From assembly GCA_963662175.1 (NCBI GenBank), contig OY759214.1, positions 97,612,115-97,676,114 of the forward strand: 64,000 bases of DNA. Direction: 5' to 3'. The position numbers and the translations under genes are program-made. Shown here one piece after another: positions 11,220-20,800 of the stretch; position 1 is the first letter of the stretch; each line of letters begins with the position of its first letter. Below the pieces are notes generated by a model. The model did no database searches and was not told where the DNA came from. It saw only the letters and a program-made list of their open reading frames with translations. Source of the stretch: Aradus depressus. Its lineage: Eukaryota > Arthropoda > Insecta > Hemiptera > Aradidae.

Positions 11220-11923
11220 ACAATCATAGAATATTCCAAAACATAATCGATCAACTGAATTTCGATTCCCTTAAGATCCCATAGCAATTTGAAGAACAAG
11301 ATAAACGAGCTGAAAAATTGGAATCTACTAGAAGGAACTTTATAACCAGCGCCTCATTACTTTTTTTTCCCCCATCTTCAGCTTATTAAAGAATCCTCTT
11401 GAAATTTTAACCGAAATAATTTCGATACTACAGTAAATGATTTTGCCCATTTAATAAAAAATGAAATCTGACCAATTATTTCTAATTACAAACAAAAAAC
11501 AATGACAGAAAGCTCATTTGTCCGAAGAAAGTGAAGCATGTTGAAATATTTTAAACTGAAGAACACAAGAAGAAATTCATCAAGTCGGAATTGGTTCCTT
11601 TTTAAATTTTTTCATTTCCAAAGTACCAATTTCAAAAGTTAATCTGTTAATCGTGAGATATTTCTTTATTAGTTTTCTCATACTCATCTTCACAGAACCA
11701 CTTTTATAACTATGATAACTGTTGACTGTTATAATAACATCGGAATAAGGGCCCAGGACAAATGAGCAGGAAGAATCGTGATTCTAGAAGCGTTTAAATG
11801 TTTAACCGAGACTCCTCGACAAAGGATCCTAAATATAAAATGCCACAATTCAGTCTGTCTTAATTCTATTTCAAATATCCAATATGTTCACAATGATTAA
11901 TAGAGTCGACAGTATCTTTTCAA
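11220..11923. other. no recognised feature; AT-rich
   Basis: AT-rich DNA without a long open frame and without matches to the repeats defined here. Confidence 0.4.
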
Positions 11924-11972
11924 TGTAGAAGGAATTTGAAGTTATGTCGTGTAAATAAAAAATTCAAAATTT

Positions 11973-12009
11973 GGCCAACGTTTCGGAATCTATTTCCTTC
12001 TTCAGGGCC
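11973..12009 (-). ncRNA. type I hammerhead ribozyme (FBH-4)
   Basis: On the minus strand the order is GGCC, CTGAAGA, one extra A, helix II (GGAA / TTCC), GAAA, helix III palindrome ACGT, U17, then GGCC. The outer GGCC strands pair as helix I. All conserved core residues of the CUGANGA...GAAA...UH consensus are present. Predicted cleavage is after the T preceding the final GGCC. Confidence 0.75.
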
Positions 12010-12648
12010 TACAGAATACAAACAACACATCCACTCAAATCATTATAAGGTAATTTTTATTTATTATCTATTTAGATATACAGGGTGTCCCAGCATGGAG
12101 GTAAAAAACTTTGAGGTCTTAAAGGAAATTTAATTTTGAACAAAACATTTCCTATAAACATAGGTCCGATTCGGAACCGTTTCAGAAATATTCAACATCT
12201 TCCAATTTTTGTACTTAGTACTATTTTTTAGCATAAAATATCTTATTCCTCCTTAAGTATAAGAGCTAACACAAATTTAATTATACCATCATAAAGAGCG
12301 GAAAATTACCTTTAAAATAAGTTCACTTTATTATTACAATTACAAGAATTTGACAGTTTATAGGCAGCATAAACCGAAGGACTGTGTAATTCGGAAATTC
12401 TTTGGCAAACTGTAGCTCACGTTTTTTCAAAAAAATGATTTTATTGTATATCTTAACTTTTATTTAGAAAACTTGTGCATTTAATAAGCTTTCGAACGAT
12501 AAAACACTATATTACATGACAAGGGTGTGAAAACCATAATATTGATACTTGTGTATCAATATGATGGTTTTAATGAAAAAAGAAGGTAAAAGTAAATGAC
12601 ATGTCTCATAATCCATACAGTGTTTACAATGAATTGAGGATTACTATA

Positions 12649-12996
12649 GGTTAGGTTAGGTTTTATGACTCATGCCCGGGCTTTAACAACGAGGTCATAT
12701 CGCCTACTACCAGAGCGCTCTTTCGTCACTCTGGTGGACATGAGCCCGACTTTACTGTGGGAGTCCTAAATTTTGCCTACCCTAAATTTTTATTCATCTA
12801 GGGTAGGGGTCTTTAACGAGTACCTGACATCGTACAGGCTCGGGACCATCGCTTAACGTCCCATCCGAAGGACGGCGTGCTTATGTTTATTTCACCTCCC
12901 AGATAAAATAAACTAAGGGCCTCGGTCGGGTTACGAACCCTCGACTTTGAGCTCAGAAGTCAAGCACGCATACCACTGAGCTACCGGCGCCCTCTG
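12649..12996 (-). mobile_element. SINE-A full-length, telomere-like tail, 11-bp target duplication
   Basis: The complete element has its head at 12996 and its tail at 12649. The head carries a B box, here 'gggttacgaacc' on the plus strand. The tail on the element's sense strand is AAAACCTAACCTAACC. The 11-bp duplication GGATTACTATA lies at 12638-12648 and 12997-13007. Confidence 0.9.
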
Positions 12997-13197
12997 GGAT
13001 TACTATATATATAGGTTATTTTATTACTACTTTCAAAATTTGTATTTATTTTTATTATTTATTTATCTATTATTATTATTATTTTTCTCTCCTTCTATTT
13101 ATGTAAAAAAATTGTTTCCATCTCTCTTTAACATTATTATTAAGTATCTGGTTATATCATTGTCCATAATGACTAATTCGTTTGTTTGTATTCTGTA

Positions 13198-13238
13198 GGC
13201 CATGAAGAAGAAAATAAATAGTTTCCGAAACGTTGTCC
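13198..13238 (+). ncRNA. decayed hammerhead (FBH-4 right arm)
   Basis: GGCC is followed by ATGAAGA (CTGAAGA in the sister arm), a weak helix II, then CCGAAACGTT and GTCC. The C3 and helix I changes should abolish activity. Confidence 0.55.
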
Positions 13239-13518
13239 AAATTTCGAATTTTCATTTACATGATAGAACCTCGAATTCCTTCTACATCCAAAATGTGTTT
13301 CACCAGAAAAGTGAAGAGGAGGAAAAATAGAAGAGAGAGAGCAAAAAAGAAAAATCTAGGAAGATAGGTAACAGAGGTAGCGAGTTGTGAGGAATGGTCA
13401 AAAATAATTGTTGCACAGGAAGAAAGTGGCATCGACTTGCTACGGCAGAGAAATGCAAAAAAACTATTTTTTTTTAATGAACTGTTGAACTGATTCACAA
13501 AGAATTTGTGTGTTACTA

Positions 13519-14624
13519 CAGTCGACTCTCGATATAACGAAAAACTCGATATTACAAAATGAAGCCCTGGTCCCTTGACAAAAACTCGAAATAGAGAAAA
13601 AAAAACAATGGATATCTGTACACTCAGTAATACACATAGATTTTTAAGGTTAGGTTAGGTTAGGTTTTATGACTCATGCCCGGGCTTTAACTACGAGGTC
13701 ATATCGCCTACTACCAGAGCGTACTTCCGTCACTCTGGTGGACATGAGCCCGACTCTACTGTGGGAGTCCTAAATTTTGCCTACCCTAAATTTTTATTCA
13801 TCTAGGGTAGGGGTCTTTAACGAGTACCTGACACCGTACAGGCTCGGGACCATCGCTTAACGTCCCATCCGAAGGACGGCGTGCTTAAGTATATTTTACC
13901 TCCCAGATAAAATAAACTAAGGGCCTCGGTCGGGCTACGAACCCACGACCTTGAGCTCAGAAGTCAAGCACGATTACCACTGAGCTACCGGCGCCCTCAA
14001 GTGTAAAGTTTACGTTTGCTGAGCTCTTTATCATACAAGAAATTTGCTGGACGATAATGGACATGATCCAGCCCTCCGATGTTCCATCCAAAGAACTAGA
14101 TCTCTTTTAAGTTAAACTTTTTTTCTCTCTTACTTTAATTAATAAAGACTCAGATTAGATGAATAATTATTATTTACATTATTTTATTGAAGTATTGTGT
14201 GCAAGAAAACAAGTTTATTCATAATTTTCTAAATTTTCTACAAAAAAAAAATATTTTACACAAAATGAGCCAACCCCCTGGATTTTTAAGGAATGTTGGT
14301 TTAAAACACGCGGTATTACGAAGCCCCCCAAAAAAGGTAATCCTTTGTTTATAAATGAAAGTTTCCTTTTGTTTACATCATTCCCTTTACATATTTTCTT
14401 TCAAATTTATTTTGTTTCCCGTCAGTATCATGATGGTATCCAAACATTCACGTAAAAATTGGTCTGTGTCCGAAAAAAAATAAATAAAATGTATAGTAGA
14501 AGTCATATGGTTTTCTTTACATTTTTAACTCCTCACGATATTACGAAATCCTATTATAGCAAAAACTCGATAATAACAATCTTTCATAATGTCCCTTGAG
14601 TTTCGTTATATTGAGAGTCGACTG
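13519..14624. mobile_element. pogo/Tigger-like element, TA target
   Basis: The ends are inverted repeats starting CAGTCGACTCTCGATATAACG on the left and its near-complement on the right. TA dinucleotides flank them at 13517-13518 and 14625-14626. The internal flanks also read 'cgatattacaaaatg' and 'cgatattacgaaatc'. This is the classic end type of pogo-group Tc1/mariner elements. At about 1.1 kb including a nested SINE-A, no transposase is evident, so it is a non-autonomous derivative. Confidence 0.85.
13650..13998 (-). mobile_element. SINE-A full-length with (CCTAA)n tail, nested in the pogo-like element
   Basis: The full SINE-A runs from head at 13998 to tail at 13650. The tail has three CCTAA units on its sense strand. 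It lies inside the pogo-like element, so it is younger than that insertion. Confidence 0.88.
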
Positions 14625-14626
14625 TA

Positions 14627-16259
14627 GTAGACGTTGATATTTAAATGTGTCTACATGTTTATGTATAAAAAAATATATCATTTTCCTGAGTACTTTTTTT
14701 TCCAATTTTGCGTGCATTAATTACACTTAAAAATTAAATTTTCAACAAAAAAAAAAATAATTCAATGTTGGGAATCTTGCCTCATACTACTTCCCAGAGA
14801 CATCAAAAGAACGGAACGTCTTCGATTGAGTATGTATTTTTTATGTTTAGTTTTATCGAAATGACAAATCAATACAAGATTGTCAGTAAATGCAGGTACT
14901 GGGGTATGCAAAGGATCCCTAATTGACTGTTCGACCCGAGGGACTAATGCACTTTTTGTTGGGACCGGCTGACTGTTGATGAAGCCGTGACAAACCCCAA
15001 CTGCATTCCCTTATAACGAGCTTTAAGACATTGCTTTTTTTTACTCTCAATTCTATTGATCATTTACTCTCCAATTTCCTCTTCAATGAACATATCAGCT
15101 CTGTCCCTTTTTTTTGAGTTGCCATCAAGCTTGCTCAGGCTCAGTGGACATGAGACGTCAAAAAACGTCTTTTTGAAACACTTTTTTTAGACGTTTGCTT
15201 GCCTAACGAAAAAATGTTAGTCCTGTCGAAAAAAACTCTTACTAGACTTGTTTCCTATTAAATTCCCAAGTCTACGCGTCCTTAGATTTGAGATAGAACT
15301 AATATGAACAAGGTTATAACTGCCTCAAAGAATGGCTAACTAATTAACATAGGAATAATGTTAAATTGTATGTAACGTGTGGCATCAAATTTTAAAATGT
15401 TTATATCATTGGTAGTTTTTTTATTAAAAGGGATTAGAAATGAAGGAAAATAAAGGACTTTCATATACCAACCACATTGTCACATATCACTTCCCCTCCC
15501 TCCTCCACTCATTCAAATTTTGAAAGGGCGGACTTTCTTAATGGACATGAGAAACTCAATATTAGAATTACGCTCTACAATGAGCCAAAGAAAACCGCTG
15601 ATGCCAAAACATTACTTTCTTATACCCAGTTTAAAAATAAATTGATATGGGAAAGGGTCTGTAAAATCGTGGTTGGTATAACAAAGTCCTGTTGTAGTTT
15701 AAAGTATGAACATTTGCCAAGTTGCCTCCTGCGTTATTAAGTGGCATTCCTAATGAGACAGGTGGTGTGGTGGGAAAGGACGGGTTTTGTCGATCCAAAT
15801 GCATACATCTAGTTGTTTTGCAGAGACTGGCACGTGCCTCTGTTCTCCAGGTGATCTCTTGTGGTCCAGAAACCTGACGGACATCGCTAACTGTATGATA
15901 AAGAGACATAGGCAGGTGGTGGAGTCCCGCATCTTGTTACATCTGCCTCTTAAGACACTGGGGGGGCACCTGGCCGCCACGACCCACAAACTAGCCAACC
16001 ACCCCCGTCTTTACTAGAACCACTATCTTGGAGGACATTTGTCTAAATGTGGGATGAACAGACACAAAAAGTATACACATCACCCCTAGGGACACATTGC
16101 ATATCCACTTAGATTTACATTCTAATCTTCATATCTTGTAGGATCTTCTAGGAACAGGCTCGATCTTCTTATACCTATCCACCCCCCCGCCCCCACCCCT
16201 ATGCGGGATTATAGCTACGGCCCGCCGAGCGGCCCACGGAAGGGCTCATTTTTTGATTT
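14627..16259. other. no recognised gene; one GC-richer block
   Basis: The first part is AT-rich. From about 15730 to 16015 the composition is more GC-rich and open on both strands: 76 codons plus (15787-16017), 82 and 92 codons minus. None resembles a known domain. A pyrimidine-rich, C-rich patch follows near 16180-16250. Confidence 0.35.
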
Positions 16260-17160
16260 TGCTCACAGTTTTACTTCCCCAACTTAGATAGAAATTTGAA
16301 GTTGACTATTCACCAGAATTCAATGTGTTCCGACACCCTGAATTCAAATATGAAAAAAAAATTAATTTTTTTTTTTGTGAACACAATATCACCCGATTGA
16401 ATGAATGTATAGACAAGAAATTTTATATGTGTATCCATATCTTATTAAAGATGACCTATATTGATTTTCAGCCAAATTGGCCAAAGGGCAGAGTGGGAGT
16501 AGGGGAGAGGATTATCATACAAACTCTAATAACTGCCGCTCTAATGAATGTATCAACACAAATTTTCATATGTAAATTCAAAACAACAATAGCTGCCTAT
16601 ATACCAACATGAAATTTTATATTTTGATTTCAAAACCCCATGAGGACGTTGCCTGTTATATTTATAGCGAAATCGGCCGAAGGGAAAAAGGGGTTTAGGT
16701 AGGGGGCTCTTTGAGTTGTTAGTGACTCTCGATGTAGGTAGTTAATTTATTGACACAAGGGGGCCGGTAGCTCAGTGATATGCGTGCTTGTCTTCTGAGC
16801 TCAAGATCGTGGGTTCGAAACCCGGCCGAGGCCCTTAGTTTATTTTATCTGGGAGTTAAAATAAACTTAAGCACGCCATCCTTCGGATGGGACGTTAAGC
16901 GATGGTCCCGAGCCTGTACGATGTCAGGTACTCGTTAAAGACCCCTGCCCTAAGTGAATAAAAATTTAGGGTAGGCAAAATTTAGGACTCCCACAGTAGA
17001 GTCGGGCTCATGTCCACCAGAGAGACGAAAGAGCGCTCTGGTAGTAGGCGATATGACCTCGTAGTTAAAGCCCGGGCATGAGTCATAAAACCTAAACCTA
17101 ATGACACAAAGTTGATTGTGACTATTCAGAAGCCTTTATGTAAGTCAACTATTGACTTTA
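16260..17160 (+). mobile_element. IR-1 copy interrupted by SINE-A
   Basis: IR-1 monomers run from about 16330 to 16758 and resume at 17102 ('cagaagcctttatgtaagtc'). The break is exactly the SINE-A insertion, so the two halves are one older copy. Confidence 0.8.
16759..17101 (+). mobile_element. SINE-A full-length, 8-bp target duplication
   Basis: The head 'ggtagctcagtgatatgcg' and B box 'gggttcgaaaccc' are nearly consensus. The central block has 'cttcggatgggacgttaag', and the tail is 'cataaaacctaaaccta'. The duplication TGACACAA is at 16751-16758 and 17102-17109. The central 'cggatgggacgttaa...ggtccc' block resembles conserved central domains shared by SINEs across animals; which named superfamily is uncertain. 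Confidence 0.9.
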
Positions 17161-17470
17161 ACCCACACGAACAACTGGTATTGGACATTATTTTGCTTTG
17201 TGGTACATTGTAGGGGATTCCCCTGTGTGGCCACACCACCCGTCCGCCGTATAGAGGGGGAAATAGGTCTGATTTTAATTATATTTATTAACTACATTTA
17301 TGCTGTTACGACCGGTTATAGGACCCCGCCACTGACCGGAGCGATCGGTTGAGTCCTCCAACCTTATCGGCGTTTCCCGTGAGAGCTCGGGATCAGGCCA
17401 TCTATGTTTTTCATGTCTGCGTTGCGCCAAGGATGGACGCAGGTGGACCGTGTTACAGCACCCAGCGGAG
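17161..17470. other. no recognised feature
   Basis: Moderately GC-rich sequence between two IR-1 segments; possibly another insertion. There is no known motif. Confidence 0.35.
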
Positions 17471-17605
17471 CTAGATTATAATTAGAGATGAATTCAAAAA
17501 CCCTAATAACTGTCGATGTAATGAATTTGTCGACAAAAAATTTAGTATGAGGATTGAAGAGCCCCTACGTAAGTCAGCTATTAAATTTTAGAACAAATAG
17601 TCAAC

Positions 17606-17819
17606 TAATAGAAATAAAAGACATTGTCTTCCCACTGTTTTATTACTATTAACTGGCGAGTTGTCTTCTAACCGCTGTGCTGTGTGGGTGGGATGAACCA
17701 CTGATGATGACGCTGTTGCGTCGAAAACCAGTTCTGGTCTAAAATAAAACAGTGGGAAGACAACGTCTTTTATTTCTATTATAAATCTCGTCCCACATCA
17801 TCTTACTATCACATATGAA
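17606..17819 (+). mobile_element. FBH-1 foldback element, one arm shortened
   Basis: It starts TAATAGAAATAAAAGAC and ends in the family tail 'cttactatcacatatgaa'. The left arm keeps about 40 bp and the right arm is complete. The flanks ATAGTCAAC (17597-17605) and ATATTCAAC (17820-17828) form a 9-bp duplication with one mismatch. They reconstruct an uninterrupted IR-1 sequence. Confidence 0.82.
17697..17738 (+). ncRNA. hammerhead ribozyme (FBH-1)
   Basis: ACCA, CTGATGA, extra T, helix II GACGC-TGTT-GCGTC, GAAA, helix III AACCAGTT (one change from palindrome), C17, TGGT. Helix I is ACCA/TGGT. All core residues are intact. Confidence 0.75.
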
Positions 17820-17886
17820 ATATTCAACTGGTTTTGGAGGGGGAGCGAAACTTTAATTGAATAAATCTTTATGGAAGAGTAAATTG

Positions 17887-18008
17887 CCGGTGATTTACGC
17901 ATTTAGCACCGGATTTAGTACCGGTAATCTACGCATTTAGCACCAGATTTAGTACCGGTAATCTACCCATTTAGCACCGGATTTATTACCGGTAATCTAC
18001 GCATTTAG
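17887..18008 (+). repeat. 34-bp tandem repeat, about 3.6 units
   Basis: Units begin CCGGTGATTTACGC or CCGGTAATCTACGC and contain 'atttagcaccggattt'. The array starts exactly at the IR-1 right-end motif 'attgccggtgatt'. It looks like local expansion of the IR-1 terminus. Confidence 0.85.
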
Positions 18009-18365
18009 AATTTAGAATATAGTCGACAGAATTGAACACCAGTTTCTTACCGTGTGCCATCAGGTTCATTCGTCGAGACACTTGTTCGCCCCGGATATCC
18101 TAGCGATGTTGTCTGAAAGGGCAGCTAATGGAAAGGACCCTTATTGGAACATGAAATGTGGGAACCTAGGGAGGAGTGCGGAAGACACAGGTGTGCTTTG
18201 CTATTGAAGAAGACTAGCCCAAGGACTCTCAAGACAAGACTTATCACTCACGAAGAGGGCTCAGGTGAGTCTCCAGTCACTATGGGAAAACCATAAGTGT
18301 TATTTCCCAGTAACTGTTCCATTGTGTTATCCCTGACCATGTCTACCAGCAACAAATTGATATTT
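18009..18365. other. no recognised feature
   Basis: Mixed-composition DNA after the 34-bp array, without an open frame of note. Confidence 0.35.
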
Positions 18366-19193
18366 ATTGTTTACTAGCAGGCTGACTGGCGTTGCCCGAG
18401 AGGAACTTTGCAACGTTACTTTATGTGCGATGCTTGCACAAAGTTTATATATAAGGAATGCCTATACCTTGCACAAAACTACCCTCATATTATATATGTT
18501 CTACAAAATTTTGAGATAACACAATCGACCCAAACATTTTTTTTGTTCTCAAATATGTATTTAAATATTCATTTTAAGTTTTTTTTTTTTTAAGTTTCAA
18601 AATATATACCTACTGCTTCTTCAAGATTTTAATTCCATCGTAAATTAATTCTGACGAATCTTCTTTCAGAATTTTATTATTTAACGATGGTTTTATCCTC
18701 GATTTCGAATAATTTTATTCTCGTAAAGTTCTCTAAAATTGACGAAATCTGCGAAATAATCAAAAGATAAAAATTGGTATTGGTGGGTATCGGTCTTCTC
18801 TCGCAAAAAGGGCTGATTTGATTTTATGTCCTCTTGGGCCTAGGATCAGACATAAGTTATTATGAGACATTCGAAATTTTGAATGAACTTATCAACTAGG
18901 TGTGCAATACATTCTGCTGTTTGCAAAAACTGAGCTCAGTCAGGCATATCTGTATAAAAAACTCAGTTATTGTTTTAATAATTATCAGTAACTTCTCACC
19001 TTGTATGTTCTTTATGAATATATAAATACTTTAAATGGATTTCAATTGAATTCAATGGATTCTTTCTGGCCTTTTTGTAGACAACAACAGCTGTGAATAT
19101 TTTTATCGAAAAAAAAGTCGACGTTTGTACGTTAGAACACTGAAAAAAACTAATAGAAATAAAAGACGTTGTCTTCCCACTGTTTTATTTTAT

Positions 19194-19235
19194 ACCAGAA
19201 CCGGTTTTCAACGCAACAGCGTCATCATCAGTGGT
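19194..19235 (-). ncRNA. hammerhead ribozyme, left arm of FBH-1
   Basis: Reverse complement of the right-arm ribozyme: helix I ACCA/TGGT, core CTGATGA and GAAA, helix III palindrome AACCGGTT. Confidence 0.75.
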
Positions 19236-19309
19236 TCATCCCACCCACACAGCACAGCGGTTGGAAGATAACTGGCCAGTTATGCCGCTGTGCTGTGTGG
19301 GTGGGATGA

Positions 19310-19351
19310 ACCACTGATGATGACGCTGTTGCGTTGAAAACCGGTTCTGGT
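19310..19351 (+). ncRNA. hammerhead ribozyme, right arm of FBH-1
   Basis: ACCA, CTGATGA, extra T, helix II GACGC-TGTT-GCGTT (a G-U closing pair), GAAA, helix III palindrome, C17, TGGT. Predicted cleavage is after C19347. The four-base-pair palindromic helix III has no loop, so it may cleave best as a dimer. That is known for other small animal hammerheads. Confidence 0.78.
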
Positions 19352-19720
19352 ATAAAATAAAACAGTGGGAAGACAACGTCTTTTATTTCTATTAGAAATC
19401 TCGTCCCACAACATCTTACTATCACATATGAATTGAAAAAAACGGCTCAAAAAAAAGTGGTGTCCGATGGTTAACCGAAAAGGGCTTCGCCCGGATTTTT
19501 ACATTTGAAATCGAAAAATTCTATTTTGCGCGAGAATTTTGTCTTTCAATGGATTTCAATGGGGATTTCGTTTTTCTGTGATTATTCCTCCGTGGTATGT
19601 TCGATTTCAGATTTTTTTAAATAGTAAACCATCGTCACCGTGTCCACTACCATCGTGACAAATTTCAATGTGATCGGTAAAGGGGTTTAGGAGGAGTACG
19701 AGTACAACGAAATACATGAG

Positions 19721-20125
19721 TCGCCTAAGAAAGAGCTTCGTAAACTCAGCTCAATTAACTTTTCATTCCCCCTCCTAAACCAGTTGACCATTTGCACTAC
19801 AATTCAAAAGTTGACTTACATAGGAATTCCTAATTCCTCATACTAAATTTTTTATTGATGTGTCGTTCTTATGGGATTTTGAATTCACATACAAAATTTC
19901 GTGTCGATACGTTCATTATAATTAAAGTTTTTGAGTTAATCCTCTCCCCTAATCCCCCTTTTCTTTGGCTGATTTGATCCACTCAATGACAACACATTTG
20001 AAATTTTCTTGTGCCATACAGGCCAATCTGAAATAGCCTTCAAGTTTCGTGAATCAGCAAATAACTGCCGATGTAATGCCGATGAATCTATCGACCCAAA
20101 GTTGTTTTTACTTCCACTTTTTAAG
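19721..20125 (-). mobile_element. IR-1 copy
   Basis: IR-1 monomers in minus orientation, with 'cctcatactaaatttt', 'gatacgttcatta' and 'ctctcccctaatccccc'. Confidence 0.75.
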
Positions 20126-20800
20126 CGCCATAAACAAGAATTATAATAATAATAATAATAATAATGAATTTATTTCCGTTAGACCAATACATGGTAATAG
20201 GATATGTCCAAAGAATTTATACATAAAGATATAGATTTATAACTACTTGAGTCTAACACACCTATGATTAGTAGTAATAACAAAACTATTAAAAAAAGTA
20301 AAATGGAATTAATAAAAACTGAACAAATAAATACTTAAAAATATATGAGTATATAAACAAATTAATACAAGATACGTTTATAATAAGTAGAGACACTTTT
20401 TAAATTTAATAAAAATTAACATAACTATTTTTCAAAAAAGCTCTTCGGAAGTGTCTTTATCCCAACCATGTTTCGGGACGTTCTTACGTCCCATCATCAG
20501 GTCCCAATGTGCGAGATATAGAAAAAAACAAAAAAACAAAACAATGTAACTATAACAATATATGAAGAAAAAAAAATAATATATATATATATATATATAG
20601 ATTAATCAACTATAAATGAATATATAAAAAAGTCTAAATAAATAAAAAATTATAAATTAATAAATAAAACAATAACGTACATTCAACTGACCTTTAAGGT
20701 GTGGAGGAACACTGCCCAAAAAATAAAAATGAAAGCTTTGTATCAAATAATGTTTTTGGATATAAAACACGAATCTTTATTGTGATTGTATGATTCTTTT
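20126..20800 (-). mobile_element. LINE-like or Penelope-like repeat with (ATT)n 3' end and a hammerhead
   Basis: On the minus strand the 3' end reads 'aacggaaataaatt' followed by ATT repeats (about 20140-20166). The body recurs at 25741-25995, 39971-40445 and 55240-55915. A hammerhead-like motif is embedded at 20464-20502. A microsatellite-type end suggests an element that ends in short repeats, as L2/CR1-like LINEs do. The ribozyme suggests a Penelope link. No coding region is preserved, so the class stays open. Confidence 0.5.
20464..20502 (-). ncRNA. hammerhead-like motif, helix I imperfect
   Basis: Minus strand: CCTGATGA, extra T, helix II GGGACG-TAAGAA-CGTCCC (six pairs), GAAA, then 'catggtt'. 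The core and helix II are very clear. Helix III is short and helix I pairs poorly, so this copy is probably inactive. Confidence 0.6.

Larger units (their letters stand above)
11924..13273. mobile_element. FBH-4: inverted hammerhead repeats flanking 1.2 kb
   Basis: The block 11924-12025 returns, inverted and diverged, at about 13185-13273 (both carry 'tgtagaaggaatt' ends and a 'cgaaacgtt' core). Each arm carries a hammerhead-like motif pointing into the same arrangement. The space between holds an 'acagggtgtcccagc' block near 12079, a phrase common in arthropod DNA transposons, and a complete SINE-A. I could not find a clear target duplication for the outer pair. Confidence 0.6.
17471..17890 (+). 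mobile_element. IR-1 copy interrupted by FBH-1
   Basis: IR-1 sequence ('ctgtcgatgtaatg', 'cctacgtaagtcagctatt') is broken at 17605 by FBH-1. It resumes at 17820 ('caactggttttggagg') and reaches the right terminal block near 17884. Confidence 0.75.
19151..19433 (+). mobile_element. FBH-1 foldback element, complete, 10-bp target duplication
   Basis: Arms 19150-19260 and 19285-19395 are reverse complements over 111 bp (the outermost base belongs to the target), around a 24-bp loop. The right arm is followed by a one-sided 38-bp tail ending 'atcacatatgaat'. The duplication TGAAAAAAAC is at 19141-19150 and 19434-19443. No protein is encoded. Each arm carries a hammerhead, so either transcript strand contains one. 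Confidence 0.9.
18366..19720 (+). mobile_element. unclassified repeat ('ggcgttgcccg' type) interrupted by FBH-1
   Basis: It starts with 'ctgactggcgttgcccg', a phrase I know as common in unclassified arthropod repeats. It ends near 'gggcttcgcccgg' and a conserved-looking region to about 19720. An FBH-1 copy splits it at 19151. No coding potential is evident; the boundaries are approximate. Confidence 0.4.

Noticed and set aside
12649..12664. interstitial telomeric repeat (TTAGG)n
   Set aside because: Only two to three units, always at the SINE-A 3' end, so it is a SINE tail and not a telomere relic.
16325..16612. small conserved protein (recurring translation 'NVSTQNFICKFK')
   Set aside because: The phrase recurs because the IR-1 monomer recurs. 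Copies have different frames, stops and indels, so there is no sign of selection for a protein.
19151..19433. microRNA precursor, because of the long hairpin
   Set aside because: The arms are over 100 bp, perfect, multicopy and bounded by target duplications, which fits a mobile foldback element. siRNA production from it remains possible.
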